A model generated the notes under the pieces. The model did not search any database, was not told the DNA's origin, and was given only the letters and a program-made list of their open reading frames with translations. A stretch of 64,000 nt of DNA from Winogradskyella ouciana (GTDB taxonomy: Bacteria > Bacteroidota > Bacteroidia > Flavobacteriales > Flavobacteriaceae), in NCBI RefSeq assembly GCF_009709615.1, contig NZ_WJYA01000008.1:62001-126000 (forward strand). The letters run 5' to 3'. Every line of letters starts with the position of its first letter. The first letter of the stretch is position 1. The position numbers were made by a program, and so were the translations under genes. Below are positions 1 to 8,239 of this stretch, piece by piece.

Positions 1-151
1 ATAAATCCTCGGTTTCTACGGCATCACTAAAGGGCACGTTGGCTCTGCTTGGTTCATGCGATTTATGAAATATAATTTCTGATTTTGAATTCTCACAAGA
101 CTGAAAACTCAACAAAACTGAAAGGCAAAAAATTGAAAGTGTACACTTCAT
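1..151 (-). CDS. RidA-like lipoprotein, N-terminal fragment
   Basis: A minus-strand reading frame opens with ATG at 151 and runs off the left edge, giving 50 residues. It begins with a short lipoprotein signal peptide ending in LSFQSC, so Cys19 would be lipidated. The mature part contains NVPFSDAVETEDL, which resembles the start of the RidA/YjgF/UK114 fold, where a PxSxAV segment precedes the first strand. RidA proteins deaminate reactive enamine/imine intermediates and are normally cytosolic. An exported, lipid-anchored version would act in the envelope. It is divergent from the DUF853 ATPase. Family assignment rests on a short motif only; the catalytic Arg region lies outside the window. 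Confidence 0.55.
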   Translation of the reverse strand, partial: MKCTLSIFCLSVLLSFQSCENSKSEIIFHKSHEPSRANVPFSDAVETEDL

Positions 152-160
152 GGGAATGCG

Positions 161-178
161 TTTTAATCTTGATTAAAA
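161..178. repeat. 8-bp inverted repeat between divergent genes
   Basis: TTTTAATC and GATTAAAA are separated by two bases, 10 bases upstream of the minus-strand lipoprotein start and 32 bases upstream of the plus-strand ATPase start. It could be an operator for the divergent pair, but an AT-rich inverted repeat of this size may also be chance. Confidence 0.3.
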
Positions 179-210
179 TTACATTATTTTTATGCAAATT
201 ATTTTGACTG

Positions 211-1749
211 ATGACGAATTCCGACAAATTCATAAAAGATATTGCCGATGGCAACACATTTAAAGGCGACTACATTACGCTCGGAGCAGCGATGCTAGAA
301 GGTGAAACGATGACCAACTCCTACGTTAACGTACCACTAAAAACTATGAATCGTCATGGCTTAATCGCTGGTGCCACAGGAACAGGAAAAACAAAAACAT
401 TGCAAGTTCTGGCTGAAAATCTTTCAGAAAAGGGTGTTCCTGTTTTATTAATGGATATAAAAGGGGATTTAAGTGGATTGGCAAAACCAAGTCCTGGTCA
501 TCCAAAAATTGATGAACGTCATGAGAAAATAGGGTTACCGTTTGAACCTAAAGCCTTTCCTGTAGAGGTTTTAACGCTTTCTGAACAAGATGGAGTTAGA
601 CTTAGAGCTACAGTTAGCGAGTTCGGACCTGTTTTAATTTCGCGAATTTTAGATGTAACGGAAACACAAGCCGGAATCATTTCGGTTATTTTTAAATATT
701 GTGATGACAACAAATTACCGTTGTTGGATTTAAAGGATTTCAAAAAAATTCTACAATATGCCACTAATGAAGGCAAAAAAGAATTTCAGGATGCTTACGG
801 TAGAATCTCAACCGCTTCCACGGGAGCAATCCTCAGAAAAATTATAGAAATAGAACAGCAAGGTGGTGATTTATTCTTTGGAGAAACTTCTTTTGAGACA
901 GACGATTTATTAAGAGTTGACGAAAACGGAAGAGGCTACATTAATATCATTCGTCTTACGGATATTCAAGATAGACCAAAATTATTTTCAACATTTATGT
1001 TGAGTTTACTGGCAGAGATTTATTCGACTTTTCCAGAGCAAGGAGATAGCGGACGACCAGAACTCATTATGTTTATAGATGAAGCGCATTTAATTTTTAA
1101 TGAAGCTTCTGATGCTTTATTAAATCAAATAGAAAGCATTGTAAAACTCATTCGTAGTAAAGGTGTTGGACTATATTTTGTAACCCAAAACCCAACGGAT
1201 GTTCCTGAAGCAGTTTTGGGACAACTCGGTTTAAAAGTTCAACATGCCTTGCGAGCGTTTACGGCAAAAGATAGAAAAGCCATTAAATTGACAGCACAGA
1301 ATTATCCTGATACAGATTATTACGATACCGCAGAAGTATTGACTTCTTTGGGAATTGGTGAAGCATTGGTGTCTGCTTTGGATGAGAAAGGGAAACCGAC
1401 TCCACTTGCAGCTACCATGATGCGTGCACCAATGAGTCGCATGGATATTTTAACAGAATCTGAATTAGCAAGCCTCTTATCACAGTCTAAACTCGCTAAA
1501 AAGTACAACGAGGAAATTGACAGGGAAAGTGCTTACGAAATGTTGAACAAAAAGATAGAAGTTGCCGAAGCCGAAGAAGCCAAACGTAAAGCTGAAGAGG
1601 AAAAAGAGAAGCTTAAAAGAGCGGAATCTAAACGAAGAACCTCATCTCGAAGTAGTCGTAGAACACGACAAAATCCTATTGTAAAAGTATTATCGAGCCC
1701 AACAGTAATTAGAAGTGTTTTAGGAATTTTAACCAAAATGCTGAAATAA
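211..1749 (+). CDS. HerA-like ATPase of the DUF853/YjgR family
   Basis: This 512-residue protein is a cytoplasmic P-loop ATPase of the HerA/FtsK superfamily. Walker A is GATGTGKT at residues 54-61 and Walker B is LIMFIDEAH at 285-293. The segment between them (VTETQAGIISVIFKYCDD, then a conserved IDEAH helicase core) is typical of DUF853 proteins, related to E. coli YjgR. The last 70 residues are a strongly charged Glu/Lys/Arg tail with a Ser/Arg-rich patch, which may bind nucleic acid or form a coiled coil. The cellular role of this family is not established; HerA relatives are DNA translocases. The length is normal for the family. A lipoprotein gene follows after 20 bases. Confidence 0.88.
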   Translation: MTNSDKFIKDIADGNTFKGDYITLGAAMLEGETMTNSYVNVPLKTMNRHGLIAGATGTGKTKTLQVLAENLSEKGVPVLLMDIKGDLSGLAKPSPGHPKIDERHEKIGLPFEPKAFPVEVLTLSEQDGVRLRATVSEFGPVLISRILDVTETQAGIISVIFKYCDDNKLPLLDLKDFKKILQYATNEGKKEFQDAYGRISTASTGAILRKIIEIEQQGGDLFFGETSFETDDLLRVDENGRGYINIIRLTDIQDRPKLFSTFMLSLLAEIYSTFPEQGDSGRPELIMFIDEAHLIFNEASDALLNQIESIVKLIRSKGVGLYFVTQNPTDVPEAVLGQLGLKVQHALRAFTAKDRKAIKLTAQNYPDTDYYDTAEVLTSLGIGEALVSALDEKGKPTPLAATMMRAPMSRMDILTESELASLLSQSKLAKKYNEEIDRESAYEMLNKKIEVAEAEEAKRKAEEEKEKLKRAESKRRTSSRSSRRTRQNPIVKVLSSPTVIRSVLGILTKMLK

Positions 1750-1769
1750 ACATAAACCTAAATCAAACC

Positions 1770-2327
1770 ATGAAAAAAACCTTAATCGTTGTGCTCATAT
1801 GTACAATCTTAGTAGCTAGTTGTGCCAAAGACACACCACCAGATCCATTTTTAATCCAAAAGCACAACATTGGTTTGCTAACGGACTCAACTCAGGTAAA
1901 GGAGTTGGATTCTATATTCAAAAATGATTCGGTAGTAAGATATATTGCCGGAGATGAGTTTGCAGGAGCTGTTAACACTATTGAGATTTTTGAAAAAAAT
2001 GGCAATAAACTTTTAGACCTTTCTCCAGAAGAGGCACTAGATTCTACCTCTGTAATTTCAAGTGTTCGTATTATAGATGAGCGCTATAAAACTGAAAAGA
2101 ACATCTCTGCACTTAGCACATTTAAAGACATAAAAGAAAAATATAAAATTTCAAAAATTGATAATCTAATTAATTCTATCGTGGTATCCGTAAATGAAAT
2201 CAATGCATCGTTTACCATTGATAAAAAAGAATTACCAAGTAGTTTAAGGTTTGATATGGATGCTAATATTGATCCGATACAAGTACCAGAAAAAGCAAAG
2301 ATCAAATATTTTTTTATTCATTGGTAG
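1770..2327 (+). CDS. hypothetical lipoprotein
   Basis: A 185-residue protein with a clear lipoprotein signal: basic start, hydrophobic core, and lipobox LVASC, placing the lipidated Cys at residue 18. The mature part starts AKDTPPDP and is otherwise rich in Lys, Asp and Ile. I recognise no domain. The pattern of short predicted strands with the C-terminal IKYFFIHW suggests a small compact periplasmic or surface domain. It lies between the DUF853 ATPase and the YitT protein on the same strand, with gaps of about 20 bases on both sides, so co-transcription is likely. The function is unknown. Confidence 0.75.
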   Translation: MKKTLIVVLICTILVASCAKDTPPDPFLIQKHNIGLLTDSTQVKELDSIFKNDSVVRYIAGDEFAGAVNTIEIFEKNGNKLLDLSPEEALDSTSVISSVRIIDERYKTEKNISALSTFKDIKEKYKISKIDNLINSIVVSVNEINASFTIDKKELPSSLRFDMDANIDPIQVPEKAKIKYFFIHW

Positions 2328-2348
2328 TAATCATGATACAATAAATTT

Positions 2349-3320
2349 ATGAATCCCTTTCTTTCAAAAATACTGGTTGATATTGCTCGCAAACGCCTTA
2401 AACGTAAGCATTCAAAAAAGCCAATAACTAAAAGACAAATCGTACCAATTGTAAGAAGCTTACAAGTGGAATTGAGTCACGCTATAAAAGAAGCAATTTT
2501 TACTATTGCGGGCGTTTTTTCAGCAGGATTTGGCTTAAAAGGATTTTTATTACCGAATAAATTTATTGATGGTGGCGCAACTGGTATTTCATTGTTGTTA
2601 AACAATGTTTCAGATATTTCTTTAGGTATCCTCTTGGTTCTTGTTAATATTCCGTTTTTAATATTAGGTGCTCGTACAATAGGTGTCAAATTCGCCATAA
2701 AAAGTATCGTAGCAATAACATTATTAGCTTTTGTAGTTCATTTTGTAGACTATCCAACGATAACGGACGACAAATTGTTAATTGCAGTTTTTGGAGGTTT
2801 CTTTTTGGGCTTAGGAATAGGTATGGCGATGAGAGGCGGTAGCGTTATAGATGGTACCGAAGTTTTAGCAGTTTTTTTAAGTAGAAAATTGTCCATCACT
2901 ATTGGTGACGTATTGTTGCTTATAAACATTGTTATTTTTTCTTTTGGCGCTTATATACTTTCTGTGGAAATTGCACTTTACGCTATTCTAACTTATTTGG
3001 CAGCAGCAAAAACAGTAGACTTTGTAGTGGACGGTGTAGAAGAATATGTTGGTGTTACCATTATCTCCGAAAAACATGAAGAGTTGCGAGTAATGATTGT
3101 TGAAAAACTAAGGAGAGCCTGCACAATTTATGCTGGTAAAGGTGGTTATGGGTCTAGTGGTGATAGTTACGATAAGGACATTATCTATACCGTAGTGACA
3201 CGATTAGAGCTTGCAAAGCTCCACACTGAAATAGACAAAATAGATAAGAAAGCATTCATTATTATGGGCTTAGTTAAAGATTTAAGAGGCGGTATGATTA
3301 AAAAGAAGCCTCTAAAATAG
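2349..3320 (+). CDS. YitT family membrane protein (DUF161 + DUF2179)
   Basis: This 323-residue integral membrane protein has a basic cytoplasmic N-terminus (about 45 residues), then five to six hydrophobic segments between residues 50 and 230, including the family's conserved GFGLKGFLLPNKFIDGGATGISLL segment start and a GGSVIDGTE motif. The C-terminal part from about residue 235 (VGVTIISEKHEELRVMIVEKL, then YTVVTRLELAKL) is the DUF2179 domain. YitT proteins are widespread in Bacteroidota and Firmicutes and their substrate is not settled. It is followed after five bases by a cupin gene. The N-terminal basic extension is longer than in Bacillus YitT. Confidence 0.87.
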   Translation: MNPFLSKILVDIARKRLKRKHSKKPITKRQIVPIVRSLQVELSHAIKEAIFTIAGVFSAGFGLKGFLLPNKFIDGGATGISLLLNNVSDISLGILLVLVNIPFLILGARTIGVKFAIKSIVAITLLAFVVHFVDYPTITDDKLLIAVFGGFFLGLGIGMAMRGGSVIDGTEVLAVFLSRKLSITIGDVLLLINIVIFSFGAYILSVEIALYAILTYLAAAKTVDFVVDGVEEYVGVTIISEKHEELRVMIVEKLRRACTIYAGKGGYGSSGDSYDKDIIYTVVTRLELAKLHTEIDKIDKKAFIIMGLVKDLRGGMIKKKPLK

Positions 3321-3325
3321 CAGTA

Positions 3326-3691
3326 ATGAAAAAATATACAATTCAAGATTCGCCTTTCGTAGTACCAACAGATGATGGTAAAACCATAAAAGAACATTTT
3401 GGTTTGGCAACTGATGGAAATTCACAAATAAGCATTGCGCATATGGTTGCGCCTCCTGGTTGGTCTGAACCGTTTCAAACTCCTGAATTTGATGAATACA
3501 CCTTTATCATAAAAGGAAAAAAACAATTTATCATAGAAGACGAAACCATAGTCCTGGAAGCTGGGCAATCCATTAAGGTCAATAAAAACACAAGACTGCA
3601 ATACTCTAACCCATTTACAGAACCATGTGAATATTTAGCTATCTGCTTACCAGCATTTTCAATAGACTCCGTAAATAGAGAAGACCAATAA
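3326..3691 (+). CDS. cupin-domain protein
   Basis: A 121-residue single-domain protein with a cupin beta-barrel pattern: PEFDEYTFIIKGKKQFII (first cupin motif region) followed by the glycine-rich turn LEAGQSIKVNKNTRLQYSN (second motif). The usual HxH metal pair of motif 1 is not evident, so it may be a non-metal or atypical cupin. It starts five bases after the YitT gene and ends one base before the hydrolase gene, so the three are likely one transcript. Small cupins of this kind act as isomerases, dioxygenases or ligand sensors; the substrate cannot be predicted. Confidence 0.75.
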   Translation: MKKYTIQDSPFVVPTDDGKTIKEHFGLATDGNSQISIAHMVAPPGWSEPFQTPEFDEYTFIIKGKKQFIIEDETIVLEAGQSIKVNKNTRLQYSNPFTEPCEYLAICLPAFSIDSVNREDQ

Positions 3692-3692
3692 C

Positions 3693-4520
3693 ATGAGTAG
3701 TTTTGTTATAAAATCCATAGGGAACGCCTTAAATGCAACAAGCTTAATTTCATCCAAGTACGCTACAAAAAAAGCCTTGAATTTATTTGCTTCACCAAGA
3801 AAAGGACGTTATAGTGAAGATCAAAGAAAAGTTGTAAGTTCAGCTTTATTTGAAGAGCTTTCTTATGATGGTCTAGATATTGCTACCTATCGTTGGCACG
3901 GTAAAGGAAAGACAGTTTTACTAGTCCATGGTTGGGAAAGCAATGCTTCTCGTTGGGATTATCTTCTCGAAGATTTAAAGCGTCAAGATTATAACATCAT
4001 TGCATTAGATGCACCAGCACATGGACGGTCTGGAGGAAAGCAATTCAACGCTGTACTATATTCTGAATGTATTAATACAGTTGCCAAAAAGTTTAAACCC
4101 GAAGTCATTATAGGGCATTCCGTAGGTGGTATGGCAAGTGTGTTTTTTATGCATAACCATCCCGAGACTTCAGTTAAAAAATTGGTTCTACTTGGTGCTC
4201 CTGCGCATTTTACTGGAGTGTTCGCTAGATATAAATCCATGATGGGTTATAATAGGCGTATTTCAAAAGGTTTGGACAATGTAGTATTAGAGCGATTTGG
4301 TAAACCGGTGGATTATTTTTCTGCTGCCAATTTTACAGAATCCATTGAAGCAAAAGGTCTTATCATTCATGATAAAATGGATAGAATCATTCCGTTTGAA
4401 GACGCTCTTTTGTTTGCCAACTGTTATAAAAATGCAGAACTTATTGAAACTACAGGATTTGGGCATAGTTTAAAGGATGCGTCGTTGACTTCTAAGATTA
4501 TTGGGTTTATAAATGATTAA
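3693..4520 (+). CDS. alpha/beta hydrolase
   Basis: A 275-residue alpha/beta-hydrolase-fold enzyme. The oxyanion-hole motif is LLVHGWESN near residue 77. The nucleophile elbow is GHSVGG, with Ser143. A likely acid residue is in HDKMDRIIPFED, and the catalytic His is in GFGHSLKD near the C-terminus. There is no signal peptide, so it should be cytoplasmic. The reaction is probably ester or thioester hydrolysis, but the substrate is unknown. It is the third gene of a tight run with the YitT and cupin genes, and the acetolactate decarboxylase-like lipoprotein starts nine bases after it. Confidence 0.85.
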   Translation: MSSFVIKSIGNALNATSLISSKYATKKALNLFASPRKGRYSEDQRKVVSSALFEELSYDGLDIATYRWHGKGKTVLLVHGWESNASRWDYLLEDLKRQDYNIIALDAPAHGRSGGKQFNAVLYSECINTVAKKFKPEVIIGHSVGGMASVFFMHNHPETSVKKLVLLGAPAHFTGVFARYKSMMGYNRRISKGLDNVVLERFGKPVDYFSAANFTESIEAKGLIIHDKMDRIIPFEDALLFANCYKNAELIETTGFGHSLKDASLTSKIIGFIND

Positions 4521-4528
4521 TTTAAAAC

Positions 4529-5254
4529 ATGACTGATAATAAAACTGTCTTATTGCTAATGTTAATACTGCTACAGAGTTGCAATTTTGCAGTTACTGAA
4601 CCAAATACATCTAAAATATATTCTGACGTCCGAAGTATAGCCGCAATGAAAGATGTTATGTGGCAAGGTGAATTATATGGGAAAATTAATATAGACACAA
4701 TTAAAAACAGAAAAGGCCTTTATGGTCTTGGCCCAAAAGCATTTTTAGATGGAGAAATTCTTATAAATGATGGAAAAACGTACTTATCTAAGGTAAAAAC
4801 TGATTCGACAATGGCTGTAGAACAAATAAACTCGGTTGAAGCGCCATTTTTTGTTTATGCCAATGTTAACGAATGGGAACAAATTCAACTACCAGATAGT
4901 GTTAAGAGCATAAAAAGTCTAGAGCAGTATTTAGATTCTAAAACCAAAGACAAGAAACGACCTTTTGCTTTTAAGTTAGTTGGCAAAATAGAAAATGGAA
5001 TCATTCATATTCAAAATTTACCAAAAGGTGTAAAAGTATCATCTCCAAAAGAGGCACATCAAGGGCAGGTCAACTACAGTTTAGAAAATGAAGAGGTGGA
5101 GATTGTTGGTTTCTTTTCAACAGAGCATCAGGGTATATTTACTCATCATGATTCATTTTTACATATGCACTTGATTACTAAAAGTCTAGATAAAATGGGA
5201 CATTTAGACAAAGTGTCTTTCAGCAAGATGACCCTGTTTTTGCCAAAATCTTAA
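4529..5254 (+). CDS. exported acetolactate decarboxylase-like lipoprotein
   Basis: The 241-residue product resembles alpha-acetolactate decarboxylase, which converts 2-acetolactate to acetoin. Family features visible are GLGPKAFLDGEILINDGKTY (the G-x-G...LDGE segment), an internal hydrophobic KLVGKIENG strand, IVGFFSTEHQGI, and two metal-ligand positions: the HMH pair in SFLHMHLI and the His of MGHLD, matching the HxH and GGH zinc ligands of Bacillus AlsD. Unlike the classic cytosolic enzyme, it begins with a lipoprotein signal ending LLQSC. An exported version suggests either acetoin production outside the cytoplasm or a changed substrate. No acetolactate synthase gene is nearby. Confidence 0.72.
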   Translation: MTDNKTVLLLMLILLQSCNFAVTEPNTSKIYSDVRSIAAMKDVMWQGELYGKINIDTIKNRKGLYGLGPKAFLDGEILINDGKTYLSKVKTDSTMAVEQINSVEAPFFVYANVNEWEQIQLPDSVKSIKSLEQYLDSKTKDKKRPFAFKLVGKIENGIIHIQNLPKGVKVSSPKEAHQGQVNYSLENEEVEIVGFFSTEHQGIFTHHDSFLHMHLITKSLDKMGHLDKVSFSKMTLFLPKS

Positions 5255-5267
5255 CTAGAGGACTTAA

Positions 5268-5275
5268 TAACTTTG
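5268..5275 (+). promoter_or_regulatory. candidate -7 element upstream of rluF
   Basis: TAACTTTG matches the Bacteroidota -7 consensus TAnnTTTG and lies 16 bases before the preferred rluF start. A TTTG at 5239-5242 could be the -33 element, but the 25-base spacing is too long, so only the -7 match is supported. Confidence 0.35.
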
Positions 5276-5290
5276 TCGTATTTTTGCTTT

Positions 5291-6058
5291 ATGTCAGACA
5301 ACCTTACAAGACTCAACAAATACCTCAGCGAAGCTGGTTACTGCTCGCGTCGTGAAGCCGACCGCTTGATTGATGCTGGTCGTGTAACCATAAACGATGT
5401 TGTACCAGAAATGGGAACCAAAGTCGCCTCAGGAGATGTTGTAAAGGTGGATGGCGAAATTATTGGCGAACGTAAGCAAGATTTTGTCTATTTGGCATTC
5501 AACAAACCCGTTGGTATCGTTTGTACTACAGACACACGTGTTGAAAAAGATAACATCATCGACTATATCAATTACCCAAAACGTATTTTTCCAATTGGTC
5601 GTTTGGACAAACCTAGTGAAGGTTTAATTCTCTTAACGGATGATGGAGATATCGTTAATAAAATTCTGCGTGCCAGCAACAATCACGAAAAAGAATATGT
5701 GGTTACAGTGGACAAACCCATTTCCCAAACCTTCATTCAGCGAATGGCTGGTGGCATCTATATTGAAGAGTTGGGTAAACGCACCAAAAAATGTGAAGTT
5801 AAAAAGATTGATAAGCACACGTTCAGTATCATATTGACCCAAGGCTTAAACCGACAAATCCGACGCATGTGTGAGTATCTGAATTATGAAGTTCAGACAC
5901 TGAAGCGAGTAAGAATAATGAACATTAAGCTCGATATGCCTGTTGGGAAGTATCGCGAATTGACCAAAGATGAGTTTAAAACATTAAGTGAACTTATAAG
6001 CGATTCCAAAAAAACCTCTGACCCAAAACAACACTCCAGAAGAAAAAACAGACGTTAA
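5291..6058 (+). CDS. rluF: 23S rRNA pseudouridine synthase RluF
   Basis: This 255-residue enzyme isomerises a specific uridine in 23S rRNA (U2604 in E. coli, with weaker action at U2605). Residues 5-60 form an S4 RNA-binding domain (RLNKYLSEAGYCSRREADR). The RsuA-type catalytic motif is GRLDKPSEGL, with catalytic Asp106. The later signature HEKEYVVTVDKP and QGLNRQIRRMCEYLNYEV match RluF closely. I chose the ATG at 5291 because an upstream ATG at 5273 would add six residues (MSYFCF) absent from homologues and would overlap a -7 promoter match. The basic tail (KKTSDPKQHSRRKNRR) is typical. It ends in an inverted repeat overlapping the stop codon. Confidence 0.93.
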   Translation: MSDNLTRLNKYLSEAGYCSRREADRLIDAGRVTINDVVPEMGTKVASGDVVKVDGEIIGERKQDFVYLAFNKPVGIVCTTDTRVEKDNIIDYINYPKRIFPIGRLDKPSEGLILLTDDGDIVNKILRASNNHEKEYVVTVDKPISQTFIQRMAGGIYIEELGKRTKKCEVKKIDKHTFSIILTQGLNRQIRRMCEYLNYEVQTLKRVRIMNIKLDMPVGKYRELTKDEFKTLSELISDSKKTSDPKQHSRRKNRR

Positions 6059-6074
6059 TTAAATCTTAATTAAC
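6054..6074. repeat. 9-bp perfect inverted repeat over the rluF stop codon
   Basis: GTTAATTAA and TTAATTAAC flank a three-base loop, and the left arm includes the rluF TAA. There is no following T-run, so it is not a classical terminator. Confidence 0.5.
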
Positions 6075-6081
6075 AAACACG

Positions 6082-6122
6082 ATGGTTGCTTCCTTCTTAA
6101 ATTTAAGGAAACTAGCAACCAT
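6082..6122. repeat. inverted repeat overlapping the start codon at 6121
   Basis: ATGGTTGC (6082-6089) pairs with GCAACCAT (6115-6122), and inside it TTCCTT (6090-6095) pairs with AAGGAA (6105-6110), around the palindrome CTTAAATTTAAG. The right arm contains the first two bases of the preferred start codon of the following gene. In RNA the start would be sequestered, which may indicate translational control. Confidence 0.5.
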
Positions 6123-7071
6123 GAAACCAATACTATCTCTTCTACTACTATTCTCATTTCTAAGTTTTTCACAAAACCAATATACTGTTTCAGATACCAA
6201 TCCCTATGGTTTACCCAACCCAGAAGCACCAGAACAAATCAAGGATTTTGAAGGCTTAATTGGCAAATGCAACTGTAAGTCCGTGTCGAGAAATCAAGAT
6301 CAAACCTGGGCAGACCCTGTGGATATGACCTGGGAATGGAAATATATAATGAATGGTATGGCCGTACAAGATGAAACTATAAAAGCCGATGGTAAACATT
6401 CTGGAAGCATTCGTCAGTTTATAGCAGATAGCAGTAAATGGTATGTACATTACTATTCTTCTGGCGCACCTTCTACCACTCTACCAACTTGGGAAGGAGG
6501 CAAAAAAGATAATGGAAACATTGTGCTCTATCGCGACCAAAAAGCACCTAATGGAGCAGAAGGTTGGTTTCGATTAACTTTTTACGATATTAATGACACT
6601 GGTTATAAATGGGTTGGCGAATGGACAGACAAAACTGAAAAAGTGACGTTTCCTACTTGGAAAATTGATTGCAAAAGAGAACGCAATACCGTTTCAGATG
6701 TTGATATGATAAAGAAAAACACGATTGCTTTTTCTAGAGCTTATATGGATGGTGATATTGATGCTTTGGTAAATATGTACACTGAAGATGGCAAGATATT
6801 CCCAAACAACAGAAAGATTATGTCTGGGAAAACGGATTTAAAATCCTATTGGGAAATCCCTGAGGGCGTAAAGATTCTTCATCATAAAGTGATACCAACT
6901 GAAATTACTATTGAAAACGATACAGCATACGATTATGGCTATTATGAAGGTAAAACGTTGACTAAAGATAAAAAAGAAGTCGCCTGGAAAGGAAAGTACC
7001 TCATCGTTTGGAAAAAAATTGATGGTAATTGGAAAATATTTTTAGACATTTGGAACAACGTAACGGAGTGA
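6121..7071 (+). CDS. secreted protein with C-terminal SnoaL/DUF4440-like domain
   Basis: A 316-residue secreted protein. The start at 6121 gives a standard signal peptide (MKPILSLLLLFSFLSFSQ); an in-frame ATG at 6082 would prepend 13 unlikely residues. Residues about 25-190 form a beta-rich domain with many Trp residues (WEWKYIMNG, WYVHYYSSG, WVGEWTD) resembling DUF1579-type periplasmic proteins. Residues about 200-316 (FSRAYMDGDIDALVNMYTEDGKIFPNN to WKIFLDIWNN) fit the NTF2-like SnoaL/DUF4440 fold used by polyketide cyclases and small ligand-binding proteins. The specific function is unknown. The gene follows rluF and precedes a VOC gene on the same strand. Confidence 0.75.
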   Translation: MKPILSLLLLFSFLSFSQNQYTVSDTNPYGLPNPEAPEQIKDFEGLIGKCNCKSVSRNQDQTWADPVDMTWEWKYIMNGMAVQDETIKADGKHSGSIRQFIADSSKWYVHYYSSGAPSTTLPTWEGGKKDNGNIVLYRDQKAPNGAEGWFRLTFYDINDTGYKWVGEWTDKTEKVTFPTWKIDCKRERNTVSDVDMIKKNTIAFSRAYMDGDIDALVNMYTEDGKIFPNNRKIMSGKTDLKSYWEIPEGVKILHHKVIPTEITIENDTAYDYGYYEGKTLTKDKKEVAWKGKYLIVWKKIDGNWKIFLDIWNNVTE

Positions 7072-7096
7072 TTAATATTTTCATTATATAAAAAAC

Positions 7097-7519
7097 ATGA
7101 CTAAACTATCTCCTTTTCATCTCGCGATTCCCGTTCATAATTTAGAAGAATGTAGAGATTTCTACACCCATACTTTAAATCTTGAAGAAGGCAGGAGTAG
7201 CGACCATTGGGTAGATTATAACTTTTTCGGCCATCAATTGGTTATCCACTACAAACCAAATTCCAGTAAAGATTTGCACACCAATGCCGTTGATGGTAAA
7301 AACGTTCCTATTCCGCATTTTGGTGTAGTTTTAAACTGGAGTGACTTTCATTCTTTTGCAGATAATCTCAGGTTAAAAAATATAGAATTCATCATTGAAC
7401 CTTATATACGTTTTGAAGGTGAAGTTGGCGAACAAGCCACTATGTTCTTTAAAGACCCATCCGGAAATGCTTTGGAGTTTAAGGCTTTTAAAGATATGAG
7501 CCAGCTCTTTGCTAAGTGA
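7097..7519 (+). CDS. VOC family protein (glyoxalase/dioxygenase fold)
   Basis: A 140-residue cytoplasmic protein with paired beta-alpha-beta-beta-beta modules of the vicinal oxygen chelate superfamily. Motifs include [21 protein letters not shown] at the start (first module, with a likely metal-ligand His) and [16 protein letters not shown] near the end (second module, with a likely ligand Glu). Metal-dependent members include glyoxalase I, extradiol dioxygenases and fosfomycin resistance enzymes; the substrate here cannot be assigned. Its last eight bases overlap tail-to-tail with the stop of the opposite-strand TIGR02206 gene. Confidence 0.8.
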   Translation: MTKLSPFHLAIPVHNLEECRDFYTHTLNLEEGRSSDHWVDYNFFGHQLVIHYKPNSSKDLHTNAVDGKNVPIPHFGVVLNWSDFHSFADNLRLKNIEFIIEPYIRFEGEVGEQATMFFKDPSGNALEFKAFKDMSQLFAK

Positions 7520-8231
7520 TTTTTCTTCTTTCTAAAACAGAAAACGGCAAATAAATCAACAAAAACAGCGGAATGATTATTAACTGCCCAACCACAATAT
7601 AATAAGGCCACTCGCCAAAATAGTCCAATAGTGAAGCTGACTTTGGTTTTTCATTTAAGTAAAAATAATTGGCGTCTAAGAGATAGTTTAAAATAATCAT
7701 TAAAACTACATAGATCTGAAGTGCCAAAAATGATTTAAATACACTTTTCAAAGTCGGTTTCATCTTAAAAACGAAAATGAAATAGAAAATTATGGACAGC
7801 AAACCTAAGTGTACTACCCAATATCTAAAATAATCGAAACTTGGAAAGCCAATTACTATATCTGGCGTTATGACACCTTGAACCGTACCTCCAATTATCC
7901 AAAAGACCAATATTTCGAAAATCCAATATTTACGATAGTAGGTAAATACAGGAATAATCATTGCCATTAAACTACATAAGTAGAGTGGTAAATCGGTTTT
8001 AAAATTGTAATTATCAAAACCGATGCGGTATAAATGAAAACTGATAATAAACAAGGATACAAAGCAAGCAACAAAATGAATTACCCTGAATTTCTGGTTA
8101 TTATTAAGGTTTCTATTAGAATATTTAATAAGTGAAATTGTAAAACTAATAGCCACCAATATGGGCAGTATATGTTGCAAACTTCCTATCGTTACAGAAG
8201 TCAAAGCGATAGAAAGTAACTTTATAAACAT
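7512..8231 (-). CDS. TIGR02206/YwaF-like integral membrane protein
   Basis: This 239-residue protein has about seven hydrophobic segments and no soluble domain. The pattern [18 protein letters not shown] in the middle and the [17 protein letters not shown] segment resemble the YwaF/TIGR02206 family of membrane proteins of unknown function. The gene starts eight bases after folD and is the third gene of the minus-strand run ffh-folD-this gene, so co-transcription is likely. Its 3' end overlaps the VOC gene by eight bases. Confidence 0.7.
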   Translation of the reverse strand: MFIKLLSIALTSVTIGSLQHILPILVAISFTISLIKYSNRNLNNNQKFRVIHFVACFVSLFIISFHLYRIGFDNYNFKTDLPLYLCSLMAMIIPVFTYYRKYWIFEILVFWIIGGTVQGVITPDIVIGFPSFDYFRYWVVHLGLLSIIFYFIFVFKMKPTLKSVFKSFLALQIYVVLMIILNYLLDANYFYLNEKPKSASLLDYFGEWPYYIVVGQLIIIPLFLLIYLPFSVLERRKIT

Positions 8232-8239
8232 AAGATAGC

